Shown here: positions 26,805 through 34,784 of the stretch, piece after piece
How positions within the stretch are numbered: the stretch's first letter is position 1
Layout of the letters: each line of letters starts with the position of its first letter
Translations under genes and position numbers: made by a program
The notes under the pieces: model-generated
What the model saw: only the letters and a program-made list of their open reading frames with translations
Database searches by the model: none
What the model was told of the DNA's origin: nothing
NCBI GenBank assembly: GCA_009692485.1
Contig: SHZB01000006.1
Span: forward strand, 1-44,572
Direction: 5' to 3'
Length of the DNA stretch: 44,572 nucleotides
DNA from: Myxococcales bacterium
GTDB lineage: Bacteria; Myxococcota_A; Polyangia; Polyangiales; Polyangiaceae

Positions 26805-28919
26805 GGGCACGCTCGGGCAGCCGCGGAGCCTCGGCGCAAAGCGCTCGGTGCGCGCCTCGGGGTGGTCGGCGTCGTGGTAGCGGAGCTGGGCGGCGAGCTG
26901 CCTCTCGAAGGTGCCCGAGAGGCGTCCGGCCACGAGCGGTTCGGCCTCCGCGAGGTCCTCGAGCTCATCCGGATCGCGCTCGAGGTGGAACAAGCGGGTG
27001 ATGGCGGCGGCGCGCTCGTAAATGATTTTGTAGGGCCAGCACACGAGCGCGTCGGCGAGGCGGATCCCCTGGATAGTGAGGTAAATCGGGCGCGGCGCGG
27101 CGTTCACGGGGCGCGGCAGTCGCACGCTCTCGCCCTGCCATGAGGGGTGGACGGGGGCCTGCACGAGCTCGGCGATCGTCGGCAGCACGTCGAGGTGACT
27201 CACGGGCTCGAGGCGTCGCTCGGGCGCGATGTGCCGCGGCCACCGAAGGATGAGCGGCACGCGCGCTTCGATCTCGTGGAGCGTCTGACCATGCGTCACG
27301 AGCCCGCGTTCGAAGAACTGCTCGCCGTGATCGGCCGTGAGCACGACCAAGGTGTCGTCGAGCACGCCGGAGGTCTCGAGCGCCGTGAGCACGCGTCCGA
27401 TCTGGCGATCGACGTGTGCGAGCGCGTTGTCGTAGCGGTTGATCGCGAGCGGGCGTGAACTCTCGGGATAACGAAAATAGGTGAACGTCGCCGCGGGCGG
27501 ATTGTCCGGCTCGAAGGGGCGAGGATTGCCGGGTGCGAGCGCGTACGGGAAATGCGTGCCTTGGAAATTGACGTAGACCGCGAAGGGGCGAGCGCGCTTG
27601 GTCGTGAGCCACTCGATGACCTTGCTGGCAGTGTGCTCGTCCGGGACGGTTCGCTCGACGCCGCTATCGAGATGCGCGCCGGTGAAATCGCGCGAGTGCC
27701 AGAAAAACGTGGGCGTGCCCGTGTCCTGAAAGCGCCGCATGCCTTGCCAGTCCTCGTCCTGGCTGCTGATGGTGGCGGTGTCGTAACCGAGCGCCGCGAA
27801 GAGGTCGTGGAACAGAAACCGCGGATAATCCAGGCGCGTGTACTGATCGAGGCCGTTGCCTCGGCGCGGAAATAAGGACGAGAGCAGCGCCATCTGGGAG
27901 TAGTTCGAGTGCGTGGCCGTAGCCCAGGTGCGGCGCAGCTCGAGTCCCTCTTGCGCGAGCCTGTCGATGTTGGGGCTGGTCGGGCGCGGGTAGCCCATGA
28001 AGCCGAGATGACTTGGTGCGATCGACTCGAGGAGAAATAGGACGACGTTGGGCCGGGCCGAAGGCTGCTGTTGCGCGAGGTGAGCGTGAAAGCTTGCCTC
28101 GAGCGTGCGCGGCGGTCCCTCGGGCGCGGTCCATGCGTGGGGCGTCGCGGGATCGTGCGCGCCGTAGTGTGCACGCGCGGCCGCGTCGCGGTTCGCCATC
28201 GAGCTGGCGATCCCGAGCAAGGGACCGCTGGCGAACATGCCGCGAGCGAAGGCGCTGGTCTCACGTCCGAGGAAGACGAAGGTGACGAGCGTGAGCAGCG
28301 AGAGCGCGAGCGAGAGCGCAGCGGCCGAGACGACCGGGCGATGCTGGCCGGGGGCTACTTCCGCCGTGGCGATCGGCGCGGCGTCGCGGAAAAAGCAGCG
28401 CAACGGTCGCGCAAATCCGAGGGCGAACGCGGCGAGCAGGAGTGGAATCACGGCCGCCGTGACCGCGTACTCGCTCTTGGCGGCGTGCCAGAGATGCTCG
28501 CTGCCATTGCTCGCGAAGGCGAAGAATTCGAGGCTCAGATAGGTGCCGGACACGATCCGCTGGACAACGTCGATCGTGTGAAGGACAGCGAGCGCGCTGA
28601 AGACGGCGACGCTCACCGAGACCGCGGCACGACGGCCAAAGCGGGTGCCGACGAGCGGCGAGGTCAAGGCGCCGAGCGCGAGTCCGAGGACGAGCCAACA
28701 CGAGGCAAGGTAGAGGCCCGCTGCGATCTCGTGGCTCGCGGCGGCGCGGAGCTCGGGCCGTCCGACCGCGCGCACGGCGGCGATCCCCGCGACTCCGAGG
28801 GCGGCGCCTGCCGTGGCCGCGACGAGCGCATGCCGCCGGACCCACGCGTGCCTCGATGACGCAGTCGCCCAAGCGCGGCGCCGACCAGGGCTCGCGGCGA
28901 GTGCGGCCGTCTCCAACAT
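26802..28919 (-). CDS. LTA-synthase-like sulfatase-fold membrane enzyme
   Basis: About 705 residues: a short basic N-terminus, roughly five transmembrane helices (about residues 25-270, for example LYLASCWLVLGLALGALTSP), then a periplasmic alkaline-phosphatase/sulfatase-fold domain. The domain shows NVVLFLLESIAPSHLGFMGY, YPRPTSPNIDRLAQEGLELR, a Thr-containing nucleophile region ATATHSNYSQMALLSSLF and the metal site LTADHGEQFFERGLVTHGQT. The layout matches lipoteichoic-acid synthase and phosphoglycerol or phosphoethanolamine transferases, not soluble sulfatases, because no CxPxR sulfatase signature is seen. A role in transferring a phospho-head-group to a glycan or lipid is likely; the substrate is unknown. 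ATG 28919 is chosen; 28958 and 29057 are alternatives. It is divergent from the FHA-GGDEF gene. Confidence 0.82.
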   Translation of the reverse strand: MLETAALAASPGRRRAWATASSRHAWVRRHALVAATAGAALGVAGIAAVRAVGRPELRAAASHEIAAGLYLASCWLVLGLALGALTSPLVGTRFGRRAAVSVSVAVFSALAVLHTIDVVQRIVSGTYLSLEFFAFASNGSEHLWHAAKSEYAVTAAVIPLLLAAFALGFARPLRCFFRDAAPIATAEVAPGQHRPVVSAAALSLALSLLTLVTFVFLGRETSAFARGMFASGPLLGIASSMANRDAAARAHYGAHDPATPHAWTAPEGPPRTLEASFHAHLAQQQPSARPNVVLFLLESIAPSHLGFMGYPRPTSPNIDRLAQEGLELRRTWATATHSNYSQMALLSSLFPRRGNGLDQYTRLDYPRFLFHDLFAALGYDTATISSQDEDWQGMRRFQDTGTPTFFWHSRDFTGAHLDSGVERTVPDEHTASKVIEWLTTKRARPFAVYVNFQGTHFPYALAPGNPRPFEPDNPPAATFTYFRYPESSRPLAINRYDNALAHVDRQIGRVLTALETSGVLDDTLVVLTADHGEQFFERGLVTHGQTLHEIEARVPLILRWPRHIAPERRLEPVSHLDVLPTIAELVQAPVHPSWQGESVRLPRPVNAAPRPIYLTIQGIRLADALVCWPYKIIYERAAAITRLFHLERDPDELEDLAEAEPLVAGRLSGTFERQLAAQLRYHDADHPEARTERFAPRLRGCPSVP

Positions 28920-29080
28920 GGCGCAGTTTAGGGCGCAGCGACGTAGCTCTGACAACATTCGCGCACGTGCCCTTCCGCGCTCCGTGCTCGCGTGCCCAGT
29001 GTCGCGCATGCCGCGTGTTGCGCATGCCCACGCTGATGCCCACGGGGGAGGGCGCACCGCTTCGTGTTAGCCTCTCAACC

Positions 29081-29980
29081 GTGAGCGAAGCGCCTCTGCG
29101 GCCGACCGTCATCGAGCAGCTGCTGGCTCTGCCGACGTCCAGCACTGAGCCCGACGATGCGTGCCTCATCGCGATCTACGGTGCCGGCATCGGGCGACGC
29201 ATTGCGCTCGATGCTCGCCAGAAGATGGTGATCGGGCGCGAGCAGGACTGCGCGATTCTGATCGAGGACGATACGGCGAGCCGCCAGCACGCGCAGATCG
29301 CCTTCGACGGCCGAACCTACCGCCTGCGCGATCTCGGCTCGACGAACGGGACTTTCGTCAACGACGTGCCGCGCACGGAGCATTTTCTCAGCAACGGAGA
29401 TCAGGTGCGGGTCGGCCGCTCGATCTTCAAGTTCCTTTACGGCAGCAACGTCGAGACGGGCTACCACGAGGTCATCTACAAGCTGATGATCCACGACGGC
29501 CTCACCGGGGCATTCAATCGGCGGTACTTCGAGCAACAGCTCGAGAGCGAGTTGACGCGGGCGGTGCGATACGAGCGCGCGCTCGGATTGGTGCTGTTCG
29601 ACATCGATCACTTCAAGAAGGTCAACGACAGCTTCGGCCATCTCGCGGGCGATGAAGTCCTGCGGCAGATGTCGGCCATCGTGCATGATGTGGTCCGCAA
29701 AGAGGACGTGTTCGCTCGCGTCGGCGGCGAAGAGTTCGCGCTGCTCGTGCCCGAGGGGACGGTCGCGGGGACGGCGTTGCTCGCCGAGCGCCTGCGCGAG
29801 CGCATCGCGGCGCACGAGGTTCTGGTCAGCGGCCATTCCTTGCGCGTCACGTGCAGCTTCGGCATCGCGCACCCCAACTCCACCGACGCGACGACCGCGC
29901 ACAGCATGTACGATGAGGCCGACCGCGCCCTCTATGCGGCGAAGCACGGCGGCAGAAACCGCGTTGTGACCGCACCGTGA
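29081..29980 (+). CDS. FHA-GGDEF diguanylate cyclase
   Basis: About 299 residues, starting at GTG 29081 (VSEAPLRPTVIEQLLALP). The N-terminal FHA domain (about 30-120) has the phosphothreonine-binding residues IGRE, SRQH and STNGTF. A short linker (GYHEVIYKLMIHDGLTGAFN) leads to a GGDEF domain with FDIDHFKKVNDSFGHLAGDE and active-site GGEEF at 215-219. The product-inhibition I-site RxxD (Arg206-Asp209, RKED) sits exactly five residues before it, so the enzyme is probably an active, feedback-controlled cyclase making c-di-GMP. The FHA domain suggests recruitment to proteins phosphorylated by Ser/Thr kinases. The start is not certain: in-frame ATGs at 29030 and upstream exist, and no clear ribosome binding site was seen. 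A paralogue lies at 34785. Confidence 0.9.
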   Translation: MSEAPLRPTVIEQLLALPTSSTEPDDACLIAIYGAGIGRRIALDARQKMVIGREQDCAILIEDDTASRQHAQIAFDGRTYRLRDLGSTNGTFVNDVPRTEHFLSNGDQVRVGRSIFKFLYGSNVETGYHEVIYKLMIHDGLTGAFNRRYFEQQLESELTRAVRYERALGLVLFDIDHFKKVNDSFGHLAGDEVLRQMSAIVHDVVRKEDVFARVGGEEFALLVPEGTVAGTALLAERLRERIAAHEVLVSGHSLRVTCSFGIAHPNSTDATTAHSMYDEADRALYAAKHGGRNRVVTAP

Positions 29981-30017
29981 CGGCTCGCGCATGGCTCGCG
30001 CAGTGACGGCTCACGGG
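29977..30017. repeat. GTGACGGCTCRCG direct repeat spanning the cyclase stop
   Basis: GTGACGGCTCGCG at 29977, which contains the TGA stop of the cyclase gene, recurs as GTGACGGCTCACG at 30003; the related TGGCTCGCGCA lies between them. The spacer to the convergent aminoacyl-transferase gene consists almost entirely of these copies. Confidence 0.7.
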
Positions 30018-30020
30018 TGG

Positions 30021-30785
30021 TTAGCGGCGTGGCGGGACCTGCGGACGCTCGGTGTCCTCGACCCAGTGCCCGCCGATGAGCCGCTCGTGGGGTAAGAACA
30101 AACCCTTGTAGGCCATCTTCGCCGAGGGCCCGATGAAGAGCCCCAGATAGAGGTAGCCGAGCCCGAGAGAGCGACACAGCTCGACCTGCTTGAGGATGGA
30201 AAAGACCCCGGGGCTCAGGGACGAGAGCACGGGGTCCCAGTAGAAATAGACGGCGCTGAGTGCGTCGTCCGCGCGATCGACGAGGGCGACCGCGACCAGG
30301 GTCGTGCCTCGAAAATACCTGAGCTCGAAGGTCTCGCAGCAGCTCTCGCCGAGGAACGCGCGGTAGGTGTCGAGATCCGTAGCGTGCTCGCCTAGAGCGA
30401 GACCGCGGCCGAATTTGTGGAGATTGTAGAGCCGCACGCGATCGGCATCGGCCACCGGCGGGCCGCACTCGACCCGCAGCTCGCGGTCACCTCTGCGGAG
30501 GATGCGCCGCTGCGTCTTGTCCGGCTGAAAGCGCGCGACCTCGAGGCGGATCGGTTCGCACGCGCGGCAGCTCGGGCATGCGGTGCGATACAAGAGCCGC
30601 CCTTGCCGGCGATCTCCCGTGGCGAGACGCGTGCCGAATTCTTCGCGCGTCAGCTGTCGCACGGGCAGCCGGAGCGGCAGGCGCCAGGTCTCCTCGGGCA
30701 GGTACGCGCAGGGGCCGGGCTCGTCGAACACCAACAGCTCGGGCGGTTGATTGGCGACGACCGTGAGCCGTGGCGTCACGCTCAT
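30021..30785 (-). CDS. bpt: Bpt-type aminoacyl-tRNA protein transferase (ATE family)
   Basis: A 254-residue cytoplasmic enzyme of the arginyltransferase (ATE) family; bacterial Bpt members add leucine or arginine from tRNA to proteins with N-terminal Asp or Glu, making them N-degron substrates for ClpS/ClpAP. Diagnostic features are FDEPGPCAYLPEETWRLPLR, the Cys cluster YRTACPSCRACEPIRLEV (Cys70, Cys73, Cys76), SAVYFYWDPVLSSLSPGVFS and LGYLYLGLFIGPSAKMAYKG. The length is typical. ATG 30785 follows 4 nt after the stop of a small lipoprotein gene on the same strand, so the two are probably co-transcribed. Confidence 0.9.
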   Translation of the reverse strand: MSVTPRLTVVANQPPELLVFDEPGPCAYLPEETWRLPLRLPVRQLTREEFGTRLATGDRRQGRLLYRTACPSCRACEPIRLEVARFQPDKTQRRILRRGDRELRVECGPPVADADRVRLYNLHKFGRGLALGEHATDLDTYRAFLGESCCETFELRYFRGTTLVAVALVDRADDALSAVYFYWDPVLSSLSPGVFSILKQVELCRSLGLGYLYLGLFIGPSAKMAYKGLFLPHERLIGGHWVEDTERPQVPPRR

Positions 30786-30789
30786 ACGC

Positions 30790-31317
30790 TCACTCGCACG
30801 GGGCAGGCGGTGGCAAGGTCGCGACCACGTCGCCGTTGACCTCGACCAGAGCAGGCAGGCAAGCGAGCTGGGTCATCAGATCCGGGCTGAACACGGTGAC
30901 GTGGACAAAATATGTCCGCGGCGCGAGCTTCGCGTCGGGGCCGCCCACACACGGAGCCGGGGTGGCCTTTTCTTTCAGCGTGCCCGTGAAGCTCGCGGCT
31001 TCGATCGTCGCGCAAATCGCGGCGGGCTGGATATCCCCGTCGACCGCCACCGCGACGAGCGTCATGCCCTCGTAGCCGGCGAGCGCATCGCTCGTGATCG
31101 TGAGCGTGCCGGGGCCGAGCATCGGGAGCCCGCCGCCCGCCGCGCTCGAGGAGGAACCCGCGCCGCCCGCGCCTCCGCTCGCCGCATCGCCACCGCTTCC
31201 GCTGCCCCCGGTGCCCACGGTCGCGACGCTCACCGAAGCAGCGCCGGAGCCGCCTCCGTTCGGGTCACTACAGCCGACAGCAGCGAACAGCAGCAAGCAA
31301 ACCCACCAGCTCTTCAT
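30790..31317 (-). CDS. small lipoprotein with Gly/Ser linker
   Basis: A 175-residue lipoprotein: MKSWWVCLLLFAAVGCSDPN (lipobox AVGC, Cys16), a Gly/Ala/Ser linker to about residue 65, then a compact beta-rich domain (TLTITSDALAGYEGMTLVAV, AVDGDIQPAAICATIE, YFVHVTVFSPDLMTQLACLP) with three cysteines. The domain is not recognised. ATG 31317 gives the clean signal peptide; the much longer open frame that runs through it to 32055 is a shadow of the Uma2 gene. It lies directly upstream of bpt, but a functional link is not evident. Confidence 0.78.
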   Translation of the reverse strand: MKSWWVCLLLFAAVGCSDPNGGGSGAASVSVATVGTGGSGSGGDAASGGAGGAGSSSSAAGGGLPMLGPGTLTITSDALAGYEGMTLVAVAVDGDIQPAAICATIEAASFTGTLKEKATPAPCVGGPDAKLAPRTYFVHVTVFSPDLMTQLACLPALVEVNGDVVATLPPPAPCE

Positions 31318-31495
31318 GGCCGAGAGTCTACGGCGTGCGCCACCGCATGTCACCGATACCCGGCATCGCGGCGAGGCGCGGGAAGTCCTCGTGGAGCCGC
31401 GTGAGCTCTGCGCTCGATCGAGGACTAGTCGGCACGCGCGCGTTTGCAGATGGAGGCGTGCGCCGACTTGGTCGTCTCGCGCGAGCTGGCTCCCC
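31318..31495. other. spacer with possible C-terminal coding remnant
   Basis: The 178 bp between the small lipoprotein and the Uma2 gene contain no complete gene. On the minus strand one frame reads SSAELTRLHEDFPRLAAMPG then IGDMRWRTP before TAG near 31327, which looks protein-like but has no start. It may be the tail of a lost gene; no family is recognised. Confidence 0.3.
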
Positions 31496-32089
31496 TCAGG
31501 CTGAAGGCTCGCTCGCGGGCGCCTCGAACGCGCCAGCGCAGATCTCGTCGACGGCGATATCCACACCGGCGCACGCGAGCGGGACGCGCTCGCCCGGGCC
31601 GTAAGCACGCCAGATCCAGGTACCGTCCTCGGCGCGCTCGAAGCGCTCGATGCGCGGCTTGTCTTGAGACACGAGCAGGTACTCGCGAAACGGCGCGAGC
31701 GTCTGGTACTTGGCGAACTTCTCGCCTCGATCATAGGCCTCGGTCGTGGGCGAAAGGACCTCGACGAGCGCGGCCGGGTTGATGGTCGCCTCCGGATCGG
31801 CCGGAGCGCTGGCGAACCGTCCGCATACGATCGCCGCGTCCGGGTAAGTGCCTTCGTCCAGCTTGGGCAGATAGACGCGCAGCTCCGAGCCGTACGGCAC
31901 GCACGGCCGATCGCGCAGGGCGTTTCCGAGCGCGACGATCGTGCGTGTTTGCAGGTAGGCGTGCCGCCGGGTCGCCCCCGCCATCGCGAACATTTCGCCG
32001 CCGACGAACTGGTGTTTGATCGCGCTCTTGGCTTCGGCCGCGACATACGCTGCATAGGACATGCGGCTCCTCGTGGCGGTCTCGGCCAT
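31496..32089 (-). CDS. Uma2 family (DUF820) endonuclease-like protein
   Basis: A 197-residue protein of the Uma2 family, a PD-(D/E)XK nuclease-fold group very abundant in cyanobacteria and myxobacteria and of unknown cellular role. Characteristic parts are MSYAAYVAAEAKSAIKHQFV, GGEMFAMAGATRRHAYLQTR, the acidic catalytic candidates in YPDAAIVCG, and the conserved LVEVLSPTTEAYDRGEKFAK, where the E.LSP..E..D...K pattern forms the presumed active site, followed by YQTLAPFREYLLVSQDKPRI. ATG 32089 is used; an ATG 15 nt further upstream is possible. It appears intact, and no neighbour suggests its substrate. Confidence 0.87.
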   Translation of the reverse strand: MAETATRSRMSYAAYVAAEAKSAIKHQFVGGEMFAMAGATRRHAYLQTRTIVALGNALRDRPCVPYGSELRVYLPKLDEGTYPDAAIVCGRFASAPADPEATINPAALVEVLSPTTEAYDRGEKFAKYQTLAPFREYLLVSQDKPRIERFERAEDGTWIWRAYGPGERVPLACAGVDIAVDEICAGAFEAPASEPSA

Positions 32090-32184
32090 GCGTCGATCGT
32101 ACACCCGGGAGGGTGTGAGTCACATCGCGCGTCCGAACACGTTGGCGATCGTCGGCTGCAGCGCCATGTTATTCGGCCCTCCTT

Positions 32185-34461
32185 TCAGGGGGCCCAGCCG
32201 GTGGCGACGGTCGGGTCGTCTTCGGTCAACCAGACGCGTTGATCGGCGGCGATGGGACCGGGCCAAACGCTCTCTTTGCCCCCAGGATAGACGACGCGGA
32301 TTTCTTCGACGCTGGCGGCGCTGCCGAGCCCGAAGTGGAGGTAAAGCGAGTCTTGACCGCCCTTGCCGGTGCCGCCTTGCACGTGACGGATGCGGGTGAT
32401 GCCGCCGGCCTTCACCTTGACGGTAGCGCCGATGGCGTCGCGGTTGGCCTTCGTGCCGCGCGCGCGAACTTGCAGAAAATGCCCCTTTTTCTGCGGTGAA
32501 ACAGCGTTCACGAAGAGGCTCGAGGCGAAGATATCCATGTCGCCGTCGTGGTCGTAGTCGGCGGCGGCGACTCCCCAGCCGTTCTCGGTCGTGAGCCCCG
32601 CGTGGTAGGCGTCAAGCGTGAAAGTGCCGTCACCCTTGCCCCAATAAAAGTCCGTGGGGCGGCCCGCATAGATGGCCGTGATCACCAGATCGAGCGCGCC
32701 GTCTTGGTCGAAGTCGGCGAGCAGCGGCACCGAGTGGGTCTCTTGATAGCGGAGACCGGCGAGGCTCACGGGCTCCTCGAAGGGACCGGTGGTGTCCGTA
32801 AAGACACCATTGGGGCCTTGCATGAGCACCTGGGTCTTGTCGGAGAAGTGGAAGAAGCGCGGGTGTGCGAGGTTCGCCGCGACAAGATCGAGATCGGCGT
32901 CGTTGTCGAGATCGCCCCAGGCCGCTCCGATCGTGTGGCCGTAGTAAAAGCCACTCTTGGTGCCGGCGAGGCCGAGAGCCTTGCCTTGTTCGCTCACCAT
33001 CGCGCCGCCGTCGTTCCGATAAAACAGGTTCGCGGCGAGGACGTAGTTGTTGATGAACAGATCGATGTCGCCGTCCCCGTCGGCGTCCGCGGGTGCGACT
33101 CCGCGACTGGGAGTCTTGATGGTCTTGAAGCCTTGCGTGCCGGTCTTCGAGGTGAAGGTCCCGTCCTTGTCATTCGTGAAGACGGTGTCGGCGTAATAGG
33201 AATAGTCGACCCAGCAATTGAAGTTGGCGACGTACAAATCGAGAAAGCCGTCGCCCTCGAGATCGAACCATGCGGCCGCCGCCGAGGGCGTGTGCGTGTT
33301 GGTCAGCTTGGTCGCGTCGCCGCAATAGTTGTAGCTCTGGGTGTCATCGAGCCCGGCCGCGAGCGTGACGTCGGTGAAGGTGCCATCGCACTCGCTGTGC
33401 ATGAGGTAATCGCGCTGGGAGTAGGACTCTGTGTAGAGGAAGAGGTCGGGGCAGCCGTCGTTGTCGTAGTCGCCGAAGACGCCGCCGGTTGCGCCAATGC
33501 CAGCTAGCCCGGCCGCGGCAGTGACGTCGACGAAGGTGCCGTCGCCCTGGTTTTTGTGGAGCGTATTGCCCGCGAGCAGATCGTCGAAGCCGTCCACGTC
33601 GTAGTCGCCCCAGCTGACGTGGGCGTTCTCGGGCGAGGCCTTCGCGGGTTGAAAGAGCCGCTCTGCCGGGGTGAGCTCGGTCGTGTACTCGACGTAGAGC
33701 CGCACCAAAAAATCACGCTGAAACGGGAAGCTCAATCCGTTGAAGTAGGTGTTCGCCTCGGCGTTCGGAAGGTTGTACGCAGACGGGCACGCATCGAAGG
33801 GCTCGCAGCTCTCCGGCTCGCTCGCGTCGAACCACCAGACCGGCTCGCCCGGGTTGGCGTGGTGCGCGACGTAGACGAGGCCGGGGTGCTCGACCTCGAT
33901 GGGAGCATCGAAGCGGTAGCTGAGCCACCCGCCCTTCGCATCGACGTCGCCGGCGCAGCGCGTGCCCACCCAATTCGGTGCCTTCGCCCAAAAGTCGAAG
34001 CCGTTGTAGCCGAAGTCGCCGTAGAGGCCGGCCTCGAGCTCGAGTTCGGGAGGAGCCGCGTCCGGGAGGCCCGCCCACATCACCTCGAAGCCGTGAATTC
34101 TCGCGGGGTGCTCGAGCTCGAAGCGCGCCGCCTCGAAGAGCGACTCTTCGTTCAACACATAGGTGTTCGCGCCGGTGCCGATCTGGAAGGTCTGCTCGCG
34201 CAGATTCGAGGCCGGAGTGCCATCGCCGTACGCGAGCACCGTGAGTCCGGTGGTGTCGAGTGCGCTCGCCGCGGTGCCGCAGACCGCCGCGCCGCCAGCC
34301 CCGGTGCCGCCCGCTCCAGCGCCGCCGCCGCCATCGCTGCTCGTCCCGCCCGCGCCACCCGCGCTCGACGCTGCGGGCGTGGCCGTGTCATCCGAACATG
34401 CGCCGAAGAGGACCACGCCCACGACCACCGCAAGTGCCCAGTCACGCCTGATTTGCTTCAT
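32185..34461 (-). CDS. FG-GAP/ASPIC-UnbV repeat lipoprotein (CRTAC1-like)
   Basis: A 758-residue surface lipoprotein (lipobox LFGAC, Cys22) with a Gly/Ala/Ser linker, a beta-sandwich-like N-terminal domain (about 70-260), and a beta-propeller built from FG-GAP repeats. The repeats carry calcium-binding loops: WGDYDVDGFDDLLAGN, FGDYDNDGCPDLFLY, DADGDGDIDLFINNY, WGDLDNDADLDLVAAN, DFDQDGALDLVITA and DYDHDGDMDIFASS. The C-terminus (about 680-745) is an ASPIC/UnbV domain (GATVKVKAGGITRIRHVQGG, VYPGGKES). Such CRTAC1-like proteins are thought to be extracellular adhesion or carbohydrate-binding factors. ATG 34461 is supported by AGGACGAGG about 10 nt upstream. Paired 12-bp direct repeats lie 55-80 bp upstream. 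Confidence 0.9.
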   Translation of the reverse strand: MKQIRRDWALAVVVGVVLFGACSDDTATPAASSAGGAGGTSSDGGGGAGAGGTGAGGAAVCGTAASALDTTGLTVLAYGDGTPASNLREQTFQIGTGANTYVLNEESLFEAARFELEHPARIHGFEVMWAGLPDAAPPELELEAGLYGDFGYNGFDFWAKAPNWVGTRCAGDVDAKGGWLSYRFDAPIEVEHPGLVYVAHHANPGEPVWWFDASEPESCEPFDACPSAYNLPNAEANTYFNGLSFPFQRDFLVRLYVEYTTELTPAERLFQPAKASPENAHVSWGDYDVDGFDDLLAGNTLHKNQGDGTFVDVTAAAGLAGIGATGGVFGDYDNDGCPDLFLYTESYSQRDYLMHSECDGTFTDVTLAAGLDDTQSYNYCGDATKLTNTHTPSAAAAWFDLEGDGFLDLYVANFNCWVDYSYYADTVFTNDKDGTFTSKTGTQGFKTIKTPSRGVAPADADGDGDIDLFINNYVLAANLFYRNDGGAMVSEQGKALGLAGTKSGFYYGHTIGAAWGDLDNDADLDLVAANLAHPRFFHFSDKTQVLMQGPNGVFTDTTGPFEEPVSLAGLRYQETHSVPLLADFDQDGALDLVITAIYAGRPTDFYWGKGDGTFTLDAYHAGLTTENGWGVAAADYDHDGDMDIFASSLFVNAVSPQKKGHFLQVRARGTKANRDAIGATVKVKAGGITRIRHVQGGTGKGGQDSLYLHFGLGSAASVEEIRVVYPGGKESVWPGPIAADQRVWLTEDDPTVATGWAP

Positions 34462-34515
34462 CGATTGCGCCTCGTCCTGCGAGCTTTATCCCCTCGGGTG
34501 CCGCGCGTGCAATGA

Positions 34516-34541
34516 CAGCTTTGACATGGCAGCTTTGACAT
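34516..34541. repeat. direct repeat CAGCTTTGACAT, two copies
   Basis: CAGCTTTGACAT occurs at 34516-34527 and 34530-34541, 14 bp apart, 55-80 bp upstream of the minus-strand FG-GAP lipoprotein start. It could be an activator or repressor site for that gene. It also supplies two TTGACA hexamers on the plus strand, but no suitable -10 partner follows. Confidence 0.5.
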
Positions 34542-34590
34542 CGCTGTATGACGGCAAACAGCGGAGCGCTCGACGGCAAGGGACGCCGCC

Positions 34591-34673
34591 CCGCACACGT
34601 CGCACCGCACACGGCGCACCGCACACGGCGCACACGTCGCACACGGCGCACACGTCGCACCCACGCACGTCGC
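34591..34673. repeat. CGCACACGK tandem repeat upstream of the FHA-GGDEF/lux-like operon
   Basis: Roughly 83 bp of 9-bp-based units (CGCACACGT or CGCACACGG with CGCACC interruptions) lie between the divergent FG-GAP lipoprotein gene and the FHA-GGDEF operon. The 323-bp spacer (34462-34784) has no supportable gene; both promoters must lie in it. Confidence 0.8.
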
Positions 34674-34784
34674 GCCGCGCCTTGACTGAATGGCGAGCGT
34701 GGGCATACCCTCCGCGCTCGCGTTCTCCGGGAATTCGCGGGCGGTGCCACACCGCTGCTCGCCACCGGCAGGGTGCGTCACGGC

